From Harmonia axyridis (lineage: Eukaryota; Arthropoda; Insecta; Coleoptera; Coccinellidae): a DNA stretch of 64,000 bases. The stretch is from assembly GCF_914767665.1 (NCBI RefSeq), contig NC_059507.1:34095270-34159269 (forward strand), given 5' to 3'. Numbering within the stretch: the stretch's first letter is position 1; every line of letters starts with the position of its first letter. The translations under genes and the position numbers were made by a program. Below, in pieces: positions 1-10,120 of the stretch. A model generated the notes under the pieces. It was given only the letters and a program-made list of their open reading frames with translations, had not been told where the DNA came from and did no database searches.

Positions 1-498
1 GCGTTTGACTGAGTTTGTTCAAAGAATTACAAAAAAATTATGTAATTATTAATAACCCTGTATACGGAGTCTTATAACTTCTTACTACAACTCGTGTCGA
101 CAATATTGAGATTGTAATTATTATCTTCAACTTTTTGTAACAAAAAAGTCGCCACATTATTGATTTTCTAAAGGTGAGTAACAACCCTCTCTCTGCATGT
201 TTGACACCCTGTTTCTCAAAAACTGTACATTAGATCTTGTTGTGCCCATGGAGACATTTGATCAGGACTTCATAAACTACATTATACTAAATTTTCAGCC
301 AATTCGACTAGGACCCATTTTCCATAAGAACCCTGCGGGGTCCTTCAAATTTCAACCAGCACTGTATCGAGAAAAACAAGGATATCAAGCGTATAGCGAT
401 ACTCCCCCGATTTTTAACCCCGAAACAAGGGGGTGCCAAATAAAGTCTGACGTGGCGCAAGGCCCTAACCCGTTATCCCATTAAAATAATTCACATAC
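1..498. other. Intronic AT-rich sequence
   Basis: Lies downstream of the 68-bp receptor exon on its coding strand, so it should be intron. No splice-bounded coding block or repeat boundary was recognised. Confidence 0.4.
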
Positions 499-566
499 CA
501 TATCAACTTCGGATATCGGTCCCATGCTCCTTACCATGATGTCGACCTCTACTACAGCTGGCGAAC
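499..566 (-). CDS. Cys-loop (GABA/glycine-like) receptor, 68-bp internal exon
   Basis: Part of the extracellular ligand-binding domain of a pentameric ligand-gated chloride-channel subunit in the plasma membrane. On the minus strand the exon follows an acceptor (TTTCAG) and ends at a GTATGTG donor. Joined to the single leftover base of exon 3536-3710 it reads exactly 23 codons, including VEVDIMVRSMGPISEVDM, the first beta-strand segment typical of GABA/glycine-receptor subunits. A 68-bp exon at this position is, from memory, conserved in GABA-A receptor genes. The next exon, expected to read like DYxxDxYFRQxW, is not visible in 1-498, so the gene continues past the left edge. Grd-like or CG8916-like is my guess at subtype; the family call is much firmer than the subtype. 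Confidence 0.8.
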
Positions 567-866
567 CTGAAATACCGCAAAGTTGCTTATTACATTACTT
601 GTGTTTAACATCGGGAGGGGGAGGGTTGGTTCGTTCATTCGAACTTGAGAAGACGAGGATGTCGACATTCCTCAGACAGGCCAGGGAGGTGAATTCGAGA
701 AATCCTCCCTGTGTTTCGCAATTTGAATTCGACGATGTTATTATCTGTATTTAGCGCAGGGAAAGACCTATGCGCTTAGTGGGATTTTCTATGTTCTCGC
801 ACAGAATGGAATGTCTTGTGGAATACAGAAATTCATAAAAAAATATTCAAGAATATCGCACAAGCA

Positions 867-1060
867 GATTACTAACCACAGGGAAACGTGCTGTCATCAA
901 AGGTGAGTAGCGATAGCATGGTGTCCCTATTTTTTGAGCTTACCTGTATTGCAGAACCCAACATCGGTCGTTGTGTTGACCGATGAGTTTCAAAAACAAA
1001 AAACATCGACCTATTCCTACTCACCTTTGATGGAAACACGTTTTACTGTGGTTAGATTTC
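867..1060. repeat. Small foldback element with nested hairpin
   Basis: Imperfect inverted arms at 867-910 and 1017-1060 share CATCAAAGGTGAGTAG and, further out, TAACCACAG and AAACGTG. Inside the loop a second perfect hairpin, CATCGGTC/GACCGATG, lies at 962-985. No coding content. It is probably a short non-autonomous element inside the receptor intron. Confidence 0.6.
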
Positions 1061-1420
1061 TGCAGTCCATTATTCCTATTTATCTATCGTCAATCTCCGT
1101 TGAAGAGTTATCATTTATTCTCTTATAAAAAAGGTCGTTATATTCCATTGACATCCTCATGCAGTCTATTACTTTGACAAATATACAAAGTGAGTTTCAT
1201 TTTTTGAAGTGGTCGCACGATTTTATAGATTTTGGTATTGTGACATCGCTTATATTCTGGTGTTCATAATAATGAACTCTGTTATTTCAAATGGATTACC
1301 CTGTGAATAATTTGTCTTTTGAATTTCTTGAGAACCACTGAAAATTTTTCCTATGTTTCCTATACCTAAATAACATAATTTATTAATTATTATTATTAAT
1401 TATATCTTCGACAAAGTTAC
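1061..1420. other. Intronic AT-rich stretch, nothing recognised
   Basis: AT-rich with a TTA/TTATTA-rich run near 1380-1405. No gene or clear repeat end seen. Confidence 0.4.
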
Positions 1421-1463
1421 ATAGACGTACAACTTTGCTTCCACCATTTTTTTCCCGAAATTT
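1421..1463. repeat. Solo mariner terminal-repeat fragment
   Basis: ATAGACGTACAACTTTGCTT followed by CCACCATTTTTTTCCC matches the terminal repeat at 1509 and, inverted, the ends at 48862 and 63369. It lies about 85 bp outside the next mariner copy in the same orientation, so it is a second, fragmentary end. Confidence 0.6.
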
Positions 1464-1508
1464 AGACATAACATAATAAGTTAATGGAGATTCTTCAATT
1501 ATATGTAC

Positions 1509-2191
1509 ATAGGCGTACAACTTTGCTTCAGCCTTTTTTTTTCGATATTCGAGGCTTTATTGTAAAAACTGGTTATACATTTATGATTCAAAGAATTTGT
1601 CCATCGCTGACCACTACTTTCTCCCATCTTTCCTGTAGCGTTGAAAACACTTGTCATATTTTAAAGCAATCCACGAATCGATCCAATCTTTTACTTCTCC
1701 ATTAATCCGGAAGTGCTGGTCAGCCAGGTCGTGTGTCGTGTTTGTATTTCCATGCTCGAATCAAACGCATAAATTGCGTTCGATAACGATCGCCTGTGAT
1801 TGTTTCAGTCGGTTTTAGCAACTCATAATACACTACGCCGAGCTGGTCCCACCAAATACTGAGCATGATCTTGGAACCGTGAATATTCGGTTTGACTGTC
1901 GATGTGGAAGCATGGCCGGGATATCCCCATGATTTTCTGCGCTTGGCATTATCGTATGAATCCATTTTTCGTTTCCAGGCACAATGCGATGCAGAAATCC
2001 CTTCCGTCTTTGCCTTGCAAGCATGTGTTCAACTCGTACGGCACTTAATTTCCTTGTTTCTGAATAATTCCCATGACTTTCATGCGTTTTGTAATGGCTT
2101 GTAGCGTCACTCCTAATGATCCACCAATTCTTGTTACGTTTGACATGAGTCTTGATCAAGTAATACCTCCAATTCTGCATCTTCTGCAGTC
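1509..2191 (-). mobile_element. Mariner (DD34D) relic, internally deleted
   Basis: Starts with the terminal repeat TAGGCGTACAACTTTGC and carries minus-strand transposase pieces. These include KRRKSWGYPGHASTSTVKPN and HGSKIMLSIWWDQLGVVYYELLKP, the classic mariner core after the first catalytic Asp. The order jumps from the LADQHF/RKDGRK C-terminal region directly to the mid-protein block (near 1730), so the second and third catalytic Asp residues are deleted. Frames shift between 1720-1965 and 1833-2180. The 5' end near 2191 is truncated. Inactive copy inside the receptor intron. Confidence 0.8.
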
Positions 2192-2437
2192 TTACATACA
2201 GTTAGCATATGCTCCATTATATAAGAAATGTAAATGTAGCTATAACTTTGAAATGATGGCATTAGGTAGGTAATAGGGTACAAATGAAAAATATTCAGTA
2301 TTTCTTAAGGAATTCGAAAGGAAAAAATATACAAGGTAATGCATTTGAAATAACAAAGTTCATTATCATTTCAGAAATGACAATAATAGAAATACCACCA
2401 TAATAATAGACATATCTCTTTTGCACACCAAAATATA

Positions 2438-3109
2438 CAGGGTGGCCATTTGAAAACGAAACAGACGAGATTACAGACGAAATAAAGTTTTTCGATAGAA
2501 ATGCTCGGACAGGTCGATTTCTGTTTCGAGGGGGACAACTTAAGATGTAGGTTACGGACGCATAGCGCTTCAACCCTTGCTACTACAACCCTCACCCCCA
2601 AATTTTGAATAGGGAAGATGGGGTGAGTGATACCTCATTTGAAAGGTATTTTTATACTGATTTCAGTACAGTAATTGTTTTTTCATTTTATGCATTAGTT
2701 CTCGAAATATTCTTAACTAAGTATTTGAAAATGAAGTGGTGTTTCCATGGCACTTGTAGTGTTTTGTGAAAAATCGACATTTTGAGCTTCAAAACAACCA
2801 TGACTGTGGCTTCCTTCCTAACTAACTAACGCATGAATATTTCGAGAACTAATGCATAAAATGAAAAAATAATTACTGTGCTGAAATCAGTATAAAAATA
2901 CCTTTATATTGAGGTATCACTCACCCCATCTTCCCTATTCAAAAATTGGGGGTGGGGGTTGTAGCAGCAAGGGTTGAAGCGCTATGCGTCCGTAACCTAC
3001 ATCTTAAGTTGTCCCCCTCGAAACAGAAATCGACCTGTCCGAGCATTTCTATCGAAAAACTTTATTTCGTCTGTAATCTCGTCTGTTTGGTTTTCAAATG
3101 GCCACCCTG
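2438..3109. mobile_element. 672-bp palindromic MITE with 275-bp arms
   Basis: Begins CAGGGTGGCCATTTGAAAAC and ends with its complement, flanked by TATA/TATA. The arms 2438-2712 and 2835-3109 are near-identical inverted copies separated by a 122-bp spacer. The arm-encoded ORFs are mirror images of each other, not genes. End motif and TA flanks fit a Tc1/mariner-superfamily derivative. It sits in the receptor intron. Confidence 0.85.
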
Positions 3110-3535
3110 TATATAAATCCGATATAGAAATTGGGGTATTCCAAAACTCACTCTATATGTTGATGTATATAAAAAATAGGTAAAAAAAATCAACTAATTC
3201 ACACTTATTACCATTCGATGAGAAAAATATTAATTTGATCTAGTTCGGTATTTTCTACAATAAAATATACTAATCAATTTCAAAATTTGACCGAAAAGAT
3301 AATTCTTATCAGTGATAAGGTTTTTTGAAACTGCACAAAAAATTGTTGCCATAACCATTAAAAAAAATCAACTTGAAGAATCATTCCTTCTGAGCGAAGA
3401 ACTTCTAATGTCACGGAGAACATTTCAATTCTCATGAACGGATTTCAAAATTGCTCTTTTGGCAGCTGTCCCAACGATTTTCAGTGCAAAAAGCTTTTCA
3501 CGCATCCCCAGATAAACAGGTTAAAGTTGACTCAC

Positions 3536-3710
3536 CACCAAAATCAGGTCTGATACTGTTGTCGTACCCTCTCAACAAGTTGTCCAGTATGATGGATATG
3601 TTTCTGTGGTTGTTTTTCTGTGCTTCCAGGGGTGTGTGTTTCAATGAAATCGGCAGGACTATTCGAAAGGGTAGTAGTAACATTATGGAGAGGCATTGCT
3701 GCTTGAACAT
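3536..3710 (-). CDS. Cys-loop (GABA/glycine-like) receptor, N-terminal exon
   Basis: Minus-strand exon bounded by TTTTTTCTAG upstream and GTGAGT downstream. It encodes 58 residues ending NISIILDNLLRGYDNSIRPDFG, the canonical start of the mature extracellular domain of GABA/glycine receptors (ILDxLLxxYDxxxRPxFGG). One leftover base joins in phase with exon 499-566. A Met codon sits immediately after the acceptor, and residues 6-20 are hydrophobic enough for a signal peptide, so this may be the first coding exon behind a 5'UTR intron; an upstream coding exon is equally possible. The intron to the next exon (567-3535) is filled by a mariner relic and a palindromic element. Confidence 0.75.
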
Positions 3711-3848
3711 CTAGAAAAAAATTAGTATAGAATTATATCTGATCTAATAAGACACCCCTATCTTCAATTAGTTCAAAAAATCACTGAAGCCTCAAAAGGA
3801 GTTTTGCAAGCTCTTTCAGTATAGTTGAATTGTATTTCTCTCAATGTA

Positions 3849-4476
3849 CCGGGTTTTTCACCATAATTTGACCCCCCCTTTAACTTTGTTACCAAAAGAG
3901 GTACAAAAAAATGTTTTCCACAAAAGTTTCACGAAATCGACTAATGTTTTTTAAAATGATTTCACAAAACGAAATATATACAGAGTGGGCCACATATTGA
4001 TAGCAACTTCATTTTTTCAAATGGAATACCCTGTATATTTTTCTATATTTGACTAGCTCTTTTTCCCTTGATTTCAAATATATAACATATGTTTGGCCTA
4101 TCTCTCTTATCCTGAGTACCACAGAGTTTCAAATTTTAAGAACCACTTAGCATGCTCAGTAATCAGTTTTCAAGTTGCAGGCTGCGACAACTCAAAATGC
4201 TCTTTTTTGAGTTATCGCAGCCTACCACTTGAAAACTGCCAGCTTGCATGCCAGGTGGTTCTTAAAATTTGAAACTCTGTGGTACTCAGAATAAGAGAGA
4301 TAGGCCAAACATATGTTATATATTTGAAATCAGGGGAGAAAGAGCTAGTCAAATATAGAAAAATATACAGGGTGTTCCATTTGAAAAAATGAAGTTGCTA
4401 TCAATATGTGGCCCACTCTGTATATATTTCGTTTTGTGAAATCATTTTAAAAAACACTAGTCGATTTCGTGAAATT
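3849..4476. mobile_element. Palindromic TIR element, deletion derivative
   Basis: Starts CCGGGTTTTTCACCATAATT just after a TA and folds back about position 4201 (GGCTGCGA...TCGCAGCC), giving arms of about 300 bp. The right end is cut short before the terminal motif returns. The longer relative at 43741-44663 has the same arms but a wider centre with transposase remnants, so this looks like its deletion product. Smaller CAGAGTGGGC.../...ACCCTGTA ends are nested in each arm. Confidence 0.8.
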
Positions 4477-5442
4477 CGGAAAATATTCAGCATGAAAGGA
4501 AACTGCCTTTTCAGCGAAAATTCAACATATTTCGATTTTTTATTGCTCTGTCAACTTGTGAAGCACATCTAGCTGACATGAAATATATGTATGTTATCAC
4601 TTAAATCTGTCAATAACATCAAATTTAGAGCACGTCGTTGATGTGAAGATCGATTCGAAGCCCTACACACCTGAAGCGTTTTACGATGAAAATAACGACT
4701 TGATGAAGAACTATAGTATAAATCCATTTTAGGGGATGTATTTCGCCTGCTCCCATCGTCACAGGCAGATTTGAAGTTTGATTGACAGATCAATAGGACG
4801 GATGACGAATATAAACCCTTCCTAACAATTACCAGATCCAAATAAACATTTGGCGCACGAATAGCATCATTACAATAAAGGGTTGTTCCATTTAAAGAAT
4901 AATCTTTAGTAGGTTTCTTCCAGAGTAACAGCGGGATATCATTTTGGCCAAATTATGAAAGTTAGAGGTCGAAGTCGTTTCTATCATTCTGTTCCGTCAC
5001 CCTGAACAAGATTATTCTCGATTACTCTCGAATGAAATACTTGAGATTTGAAATTTTTTAGGGTCTGAATATCTCGGTTGTGTTCGTTAATCAGAGGTAA
5101 TATCCCAAGACTATGACTTAGATGTCTAGAACACTAGTATGCTCATTTACTCTTGAAAAACCTTAATATTATAGAGGTGACTTTTGAAGGGACCATCCTT
5201 CTGGATTTGAATGGTATGTTGACGTTACTCATTGAAGCAACCCATGTTAAAATTTCAGTTCCTTGAATCTTGAAGCAAATGGAAGTTACTCTTCTTTTGG
5301 GATAAAAGGAAATGTTTATGCTCAAACCGAGCGCCTGTTTGATAATGGCACAAAATATCCAGAAATGGCTTGCTTCATTCCCGGTATAAGTTTACCTACT
5401 GGTGTAAGGAATGTGTCGCAATGCAAGTGAGTCAAAAAAAAA
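4477..5442. other. Gene-free stretch, nothing recognised
   Basis: AT-rich sequence with short ORFs of unconvincing composition on both strands. No repeat ends, splice-bounded exons or RNA genes were identified. Confidence 0.4.
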
Positions 5443-6326
5443 CCCCAGCCCATCGAAGGGCGCATTTGGATTTTGCGAGAGAGCATATCCATTGGGAAGA
5501 GGCTGATTGGGAAAGAGTGCACTGAACATATATTTCATGTGGACCTCACAATGGTAGAGGTAGAATCTAGACTCATCTGTGAAAGATATGCTCAGTGTAC
5601 TCTTTCCCAATCAGCCTCTTCCCAATGGATATGCTCTCTCGCAAAATCCAAACGCGCCCTTCGATGGGCTGGGGTAAGAGCTGGGCCTCTTGCCGCGACA
5701 CGAGGCCTTAAATCATATTCTCTGAGGCGATTTCTTATTGTCTGAGTGCGAATTTGCACCCCATGAGTTTGCTCAAGCTGATTTTGAAGGAGGCAAGCGG
5801 GTGCAAACCGTTGTCTCAACGAAGAAACTCTCAAGTAACGTTCTTGAATGGCAGTTGTTACCCGTCGTCTACCCTGTCCTGGTCTTCGGACATTCATACA
5901 TGTCTCCCTGAATTGCTGCAATATTCTGGACACACTTGTATGTGAAACTCCAAACCTTTCTGCAATTATTGTATATGTCCACCCTTCTTCTCGCAAAACT
6001 ACCGCTTGGGCACATTCCTCTTGGGTCAAATAGCGTGTTTCGCGTTGCATAGCGATCGAGTGTAGAAAATCAAACGAAAGAAAAACTATTGATCACTAGA
6101 ATTGATCGACAACAACTGATTTCAGAATGGAGCCAATACATTCAAAATCTGATAATCTCATCTTTTTTTATTCCTGCGGGGAAAAAACATCTGTATTGAA
6201 AAAAACGTTGAAAGCGGTTAACATATGCATGCATAATTGTGATAAAAATAATTATCATCGAGAACACCTTCAGTTGTAAAATAAATTTGAGATTTCCCTA
6301 ATGTGTGTTAATTCTTTTGCGCAGTG
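5443..6326 (-). mobile_element. Tc1-like copy 1, snap-back form, left-truncated
   Basis: Right end is the Tc1 terminus (inverted CACTGCGCAAAAGAATTAAC) followed by TA. The minus-strand transposase N-terminus starts at 6050 with MQRETRYLTQEECAQAVVLR. This is a paired-type helix-turn-helix (WTYTIIAERFGVSHTSVSRI, then an RRPGQGRRRV hook). At HWEEADWERV the sequence folds back: arms 5443-5519 and about 5598-5674 are inverted copies around a short loop. The loop ends themselves are inverted while its middle reads in the normal sense, and about 25 bp is missing. No catalytic domain. Confidence 0.85.
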
Positions 6327-7030
6327 TAGTTCTACGTCTGCTCTGCTTGGCGTTGCATTCTTATTTCAGTGCAAAAAAATTTTCTGGTATGTTTTCAAAG
6401 CCTATTTATCAATGCTAATTGATACCTATCCTATCTAACAGCAAAAAGAACTGAAACACTCATTCCACCCTACCACCACTTCTAGAAGAAAAAAGGCGCC
6501 AACAAACAAATATGGTGGCCAGGGATAAATTCACTTTGTGTGCAAATATCCCATCTTCAATATCGGGATGTTCTGAAAAGTCGCCCTAAGTGAAACAAAT
6601 TCGATATAACCTCCGGCGGTCTCCGGAGAGAGAAAAAGCCAACTTTCCACAAGTTTCTCGTATTGAGAATCCGGTTTTGCGTTTCTCCCTTACTCCCCAC
6701 CCCGTGAAGTTTCGTCTCTGTTTTGATATTAAGCGGCCCATTATCAATGATCCTCATTGTGTGTCGAAAATCTACCCACCCTAATGGATCCTGTTTCGTG
6801 ACGTGGAATCGTAATTAAAGTATTGTTGGATGTTTCCTTTGGCCCGGCTATGCTAAATTTCGACGGAAAACGGTCCATGGTTATTCATTCACCACGGTGG
6901 CGCGATCGGGAAAAATCTAGGCCAGATTGAGCTGGAATTTGCCTGCATTATCATAAGAGCGAGTACGAGAGCGAGGAAGAGGAAGATGAGCATACAAATA
7001 TTAGCACACATTTCGAGCTGAAATTTGACA
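6327..7030. other. Apparently single-copy stretch
   Basis: Higher GC than the surrounding DNA from about 6550 to 7000. No convincing ORF, domain or splice-bounded exon, and no matching second copy in the window. It could hold regulatory sequence; nothing more can be supported. Confidence 0.35.
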
Positions 7031-7339
7031 AATGGACTAGTTCAGTGATGTTGATAATACTATATTTGACACGATATAATTAAAATATAGAGCAAAACTG
7101 ATAAATCAGTGAAAAAATTTTGAAAATCCATCAATAAATGACTGAGAAATAGATTATTTAAATTTACGTATTTTAGCGCGGAACGTTTCTGGTCTCCGAC
7201 TCGTCTGTGACGTCACGCCACTTGCCTGAGATCGCTACACTATAAATTACGTTTAACTACTTAGCCGCGCCAAGGCTCTCGCGCCGTTTGTAGTTGTACA
7301 GTGTAGTTTTAACTCGAGTTTTGTTTTTATGTCACCATA

Positions 7340-7467
7340 ATGGAAGAAGGCTTCGTGAAAGGACAATGTGACAATTTGCCTAAAATAGATATATTCGCAG
7401 TGATGGAGTTTTTTTCTTCAAATCTATCTTATGTCAGTGCTGAAATAATGGGAGTTAAACTTTTCAA
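7340..7467 (+). CDS. Transposon-encoded first exon, unknown protein
   Basis: ATG at 7340 opens 42 codons plus 2 bases, beginning MEEGFVKGQCDNLPKIDIF and ending SYVSAEIMGVKLF, followed by a strong GTAAGTACC donor at 7468. It lies 125 bp downstream of the left CRE-like site of the THAP element. The shorter copies share only the first nine codons and then jump to unrelated sequence, so this is probably the 5' exon of the element's plus-strand gene. No domain can be assigned from 42 residues. The acceptor was not found; a LINE fragment begins shortly after. Confidence 0.45.
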
Positions 7468-7523
7468 GTAAGTACCTACCTACTTTTGAGTTTTCTTCAT
7501 CATGGTTCATATTATAACGATGA

Positions 7524-8152
7524 TTCATTCAAAAAACGTTTCATGAGCATGTCTGCTCAGTTGCCAAGTCAGCTGCACAGAAGCTTAGCTATCTATTTCG
7601 TGCGAGGAAATTGTTCACTCCAAAGCAGCTTTTATTACTTTATAAGGCTCAAGTGCGTCCAGCTATAGAATATTGCTCTCATGCTTGGGGTTCAGCTCCT
7701 AAGCACTCGTTACTACTACTTGATTCCATTCAAAAAAGAGCAGTGCGCCTAATAGACGATCCAACGTTAACTGCCAACCTTCATAGTCTCGATCACCGTA
7801 GGAAGGTTGGAGACTTATGCCTTTTTTACAGATACTACCACGGAAGGTGTTCTGCTGCCATTGCCTCCATGATTCCTCCAGGGGCTCAATTTGATCGAAG
7901 AACAAGGCTAGCCGATAATAGTCACCAGTTTGTCTTGCATCTTTCTACAGCTAGGACATCGGTGTATCAGAAGGCTTTTCTTTACCGAACTGCAAGGCTA
8001 TGGAATACCCTACCTCAAGATGTATTCCCCCTTGGTTACAACTTACAGCAGTTTAAGACACGCACAAACCGATTTCTTCTAAATTCATCTCGGGGCGCTT
8101 GAAAGGGCGTTATAAGCTCAGTCTTTTCCCGAGACATGCGTATAAAAAAAAA
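7524..8152 (+). mobile_element. R1/Jockey-like LINE 3' fragment (reverse transcriptase C-terminus)
   Basis: An open frame from 7524 to 8102 encodes the end of a non-LTR retrotransposon ORF2. It includes LFTPKQLLLLYKAQVRPAIE, YCSHAWGSAPKHSLLLLDSI, QKRAVRLIDD, HRRKVGDLCLFYRYYHGRC and a C-terminal LWNTLPQDVFP. These are post-catalytic blocks; the YxDD polymerase core is absent, so it is a 5'-truncated copy. A short untranslated tail ends in an A-rich run at 8143-8152. The host is the THAP element at 7031-8650. The exact 5' junction is uncertain. Confidence 0.8.
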
Positions 8153-8652
8153 ATAAACAGTTTGTAGTTGAGTACTGGTTGTTGAAGTCTATCCATTATC
8201 AATGGCAAAAAATATTTATGTGAGGAGTAAAAAGTAAAAAGAGAAAAAAGTAATGTTTACTGCCCGTATATAATCCGGTATGAATCGATTCTGATCTTCA
8301 CACACATATGAAGTAGTTTAAGGTCCAATTAAGTCAGGCCTCATTAATTTGCACCACTTCCTTTGATTCATGTCATTTGGTACATGAAAAAACAATTTAT
8401 TGGGGTTTTTAATTGTCGTGCTTGCACACATAGGCACAATACAATATTTGTAGGATTTTTTTTTATTTAAGTCATCGTGTAACGAACAAAACACGACACG
8501 AACGGCACAAGTGATTGTACACTAATGAATTCGTAAGCACTCTGCGAATACCAGTCGCCTCGTGTAAGTGGCGTGACGTCACACACTAGACTATGAAATT
8601 ATTCTTTCAAGCACAACTTCAAAGTCCCATAACTTTTTCATTTCTAGAGATA

Positions 8653-9143
8653 TTGTTGGAACTTCAGCTCCTGGACATCATGGTTGTTCAATTCAGGAAT
8701 GAAAAAGTTAGTAATCATGGCTCTATACCGATCACAATTGACTGTAACGTTCTGGCCATCATCGTTTTTGAAGAAGTACGGATCAATGATTCCACCAGCC
8801 CATAAAGCGCACCAAACAGTCAGTTTTTCTGGATGTAACGGTGTTTCGACATACACTTGAGGATTAGCTTCACTCCAAATGCGGCAGTTTTGTTTTTTGA
8901 CGTAGCCATTCAACCAGAAGTGCGCTTCATCGCTAATGGACGTAGTGCGCGATACGTATTTCGCATAAAACCATTATTTTCGAAATAAAATTACACTATT
9001 TGCAAGCCTTGTTCAGGCGTGAGTCTATTCATGATGAATTGCCAAACCAAACTGAGAATAAATCACTTAACACCTGTTAAATCGGTCGCCATCTCGAACA
9101 GTAATGCCAACTTGAAGTTATATACCTCGAGAAAAAAACACCC
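8653..9143 (-). mobile_element. DD41D ('rosa'-type) element copy 1, fragment
   Basis: Minus-strand transposase fragment NGYVKKQNCRIWSEANPQVY...HPEKLTVWCALWAGGI...FFKNDDGQNVTVN, nearly identical to the copy at 53386-54322. It keeps the 5' terminal repeat (AAAAAAACACCC followed by TA, 9143) but begins abruptly at 8653, fused to the end of the THAP element. The second and third catalytic residues lie outside the retained part. Confidence 0.8.
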
Positions 9144-9914
9144 TATAGTATTGAATTTGGCTTAGTATGTATCAATATGGTATCGCGAAAAATTCATTTT
9201 CAAGTTTGTCTATAATACTAGTGAGTCGATTAACTAAATAATATCGTCCATGAATTCTTCGTAAATTTCTCCAACGATTCACAAATGAGCAGTAATTTTC
9301 ATAAAACAATTCAACAAATTTTAAAGGTTGTTGAAGTTATCAGCTAAAAATTATTACCATAGAAAAATTGAATTAGGTTATACTCGCACATGGTAATAGT
9401 TGCAACTTTTTGTTCAGATTGAATTTACTCGAAAACTATCGCTTCTAGGGCAAACATGAGAGGCAGCTAAAAAATTTAAATTTAATGAGCTGAGCTTTGG
9501 TGCAAATATTGTTTCAATATCTTCATCCATCTAGAAGTTCTGTGGAAAATACTTCCAGGGGTTGAATATTTCAATCATTCATGAGTACAGGGAAGAATTA
9601 TACAAATTTGGATATGCTTGTTTGAACAAGGTTATTATTTCTGCTAAATTTCCTCCCGATCCTATTATCAGTCCATGAGAAAAAATCAGAATTCTCGAAT
9701 TGTTTCTACTCCTGGAAGGATCTATCTTGACTGGGGATAAGAATTCTAGAAAAATTCATATGACAAACTATCATTAATTTGACAAAGGAATCCGCTCAAA
9801 CAGTAAATCACCCTGTACCTATTATAAAAACATCGCAGGTGAACGAAAATAACATTATAATATTATGTTACCAAAAGCTACATTTAGGTTCAGTTCAATA
9901 ATAAAGAATTTTAC
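9144..9914. other. Gene-free AT-rich stretch
   Basis: No coding block, repeat end or RNA gene recognised. Confidence 0.4.
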
Positions 9915-10120
9915 CTTATTGTTTGTTTCTTTCTGAATACCTTGGCTTTTTTGGTGGTGGTTTTTGGTGGTCGAATTTTGAGATCTCTTATTTTGAACTC
10001 TTCAAACTCAGATTGGTTGTAAATTGAAAATATAAGATAGTAGTACATTTTCAGAATATTTTGTAATGTTTTTCTTATTGAATTTGTAACAATTCTGTAT
10101 GATTTTGGCGCAAACATCAC
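9915..10120 (-). CDS. Possible small first exon, function unknown
   Basis: Minus-strand ATG at 10120 opens a frame (MMFAPKSYRIVTNSIRKTLQ...) ending in a Lys-rich tail KTTTKKAKVFRKKQTIR and running into a plausible GTAAAATT donor. The upstream sequence has TTGACAATCTGACAATG, similar to TGACA-rich 5' regions of insect genes. The basic N-terminal stretch would suit a mitochondrial or nucleic-acid-associated protein, but no family is recognised and no downstream exon was found. It could be chance. Confidence 0.22.

Larger units (their letters stand above)
7031..8650. mobile_element. THAP-type transposon copy 1, the longest, carrying a LINE fragment
   Basis: Left end AATGGACTAGTTCAGTGATG matches the ends of the copies at 31403, 42251 and 58578. 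CRE-like TGACGTCACGCCACTT is at 7208-7223 and its inverse at 8566-8581. Unlike the shorter copies it keeps a plus-strand first exon (7340-7467) with a GTAAGTACC donor. Its interior is interrupted by a LINE 3' fragment, and the right terminus is replaced by a DD41D element fragment at 8653. The minus-strand THAP frame (about 8300-8500) is damaged. Confidence 0.75.

Noticed and set aside
2295..2601. Paired ORFs on opposite strands at 2295-2601 and 2974-3183
   Set aside because: Mirror images created by the palindromic arms, not independent genes.
3451..3714. 87-codon plus-strand ORF
   Set aside because: Antisense to the receptor exon 3536-3710, which has splice sites and a family match.
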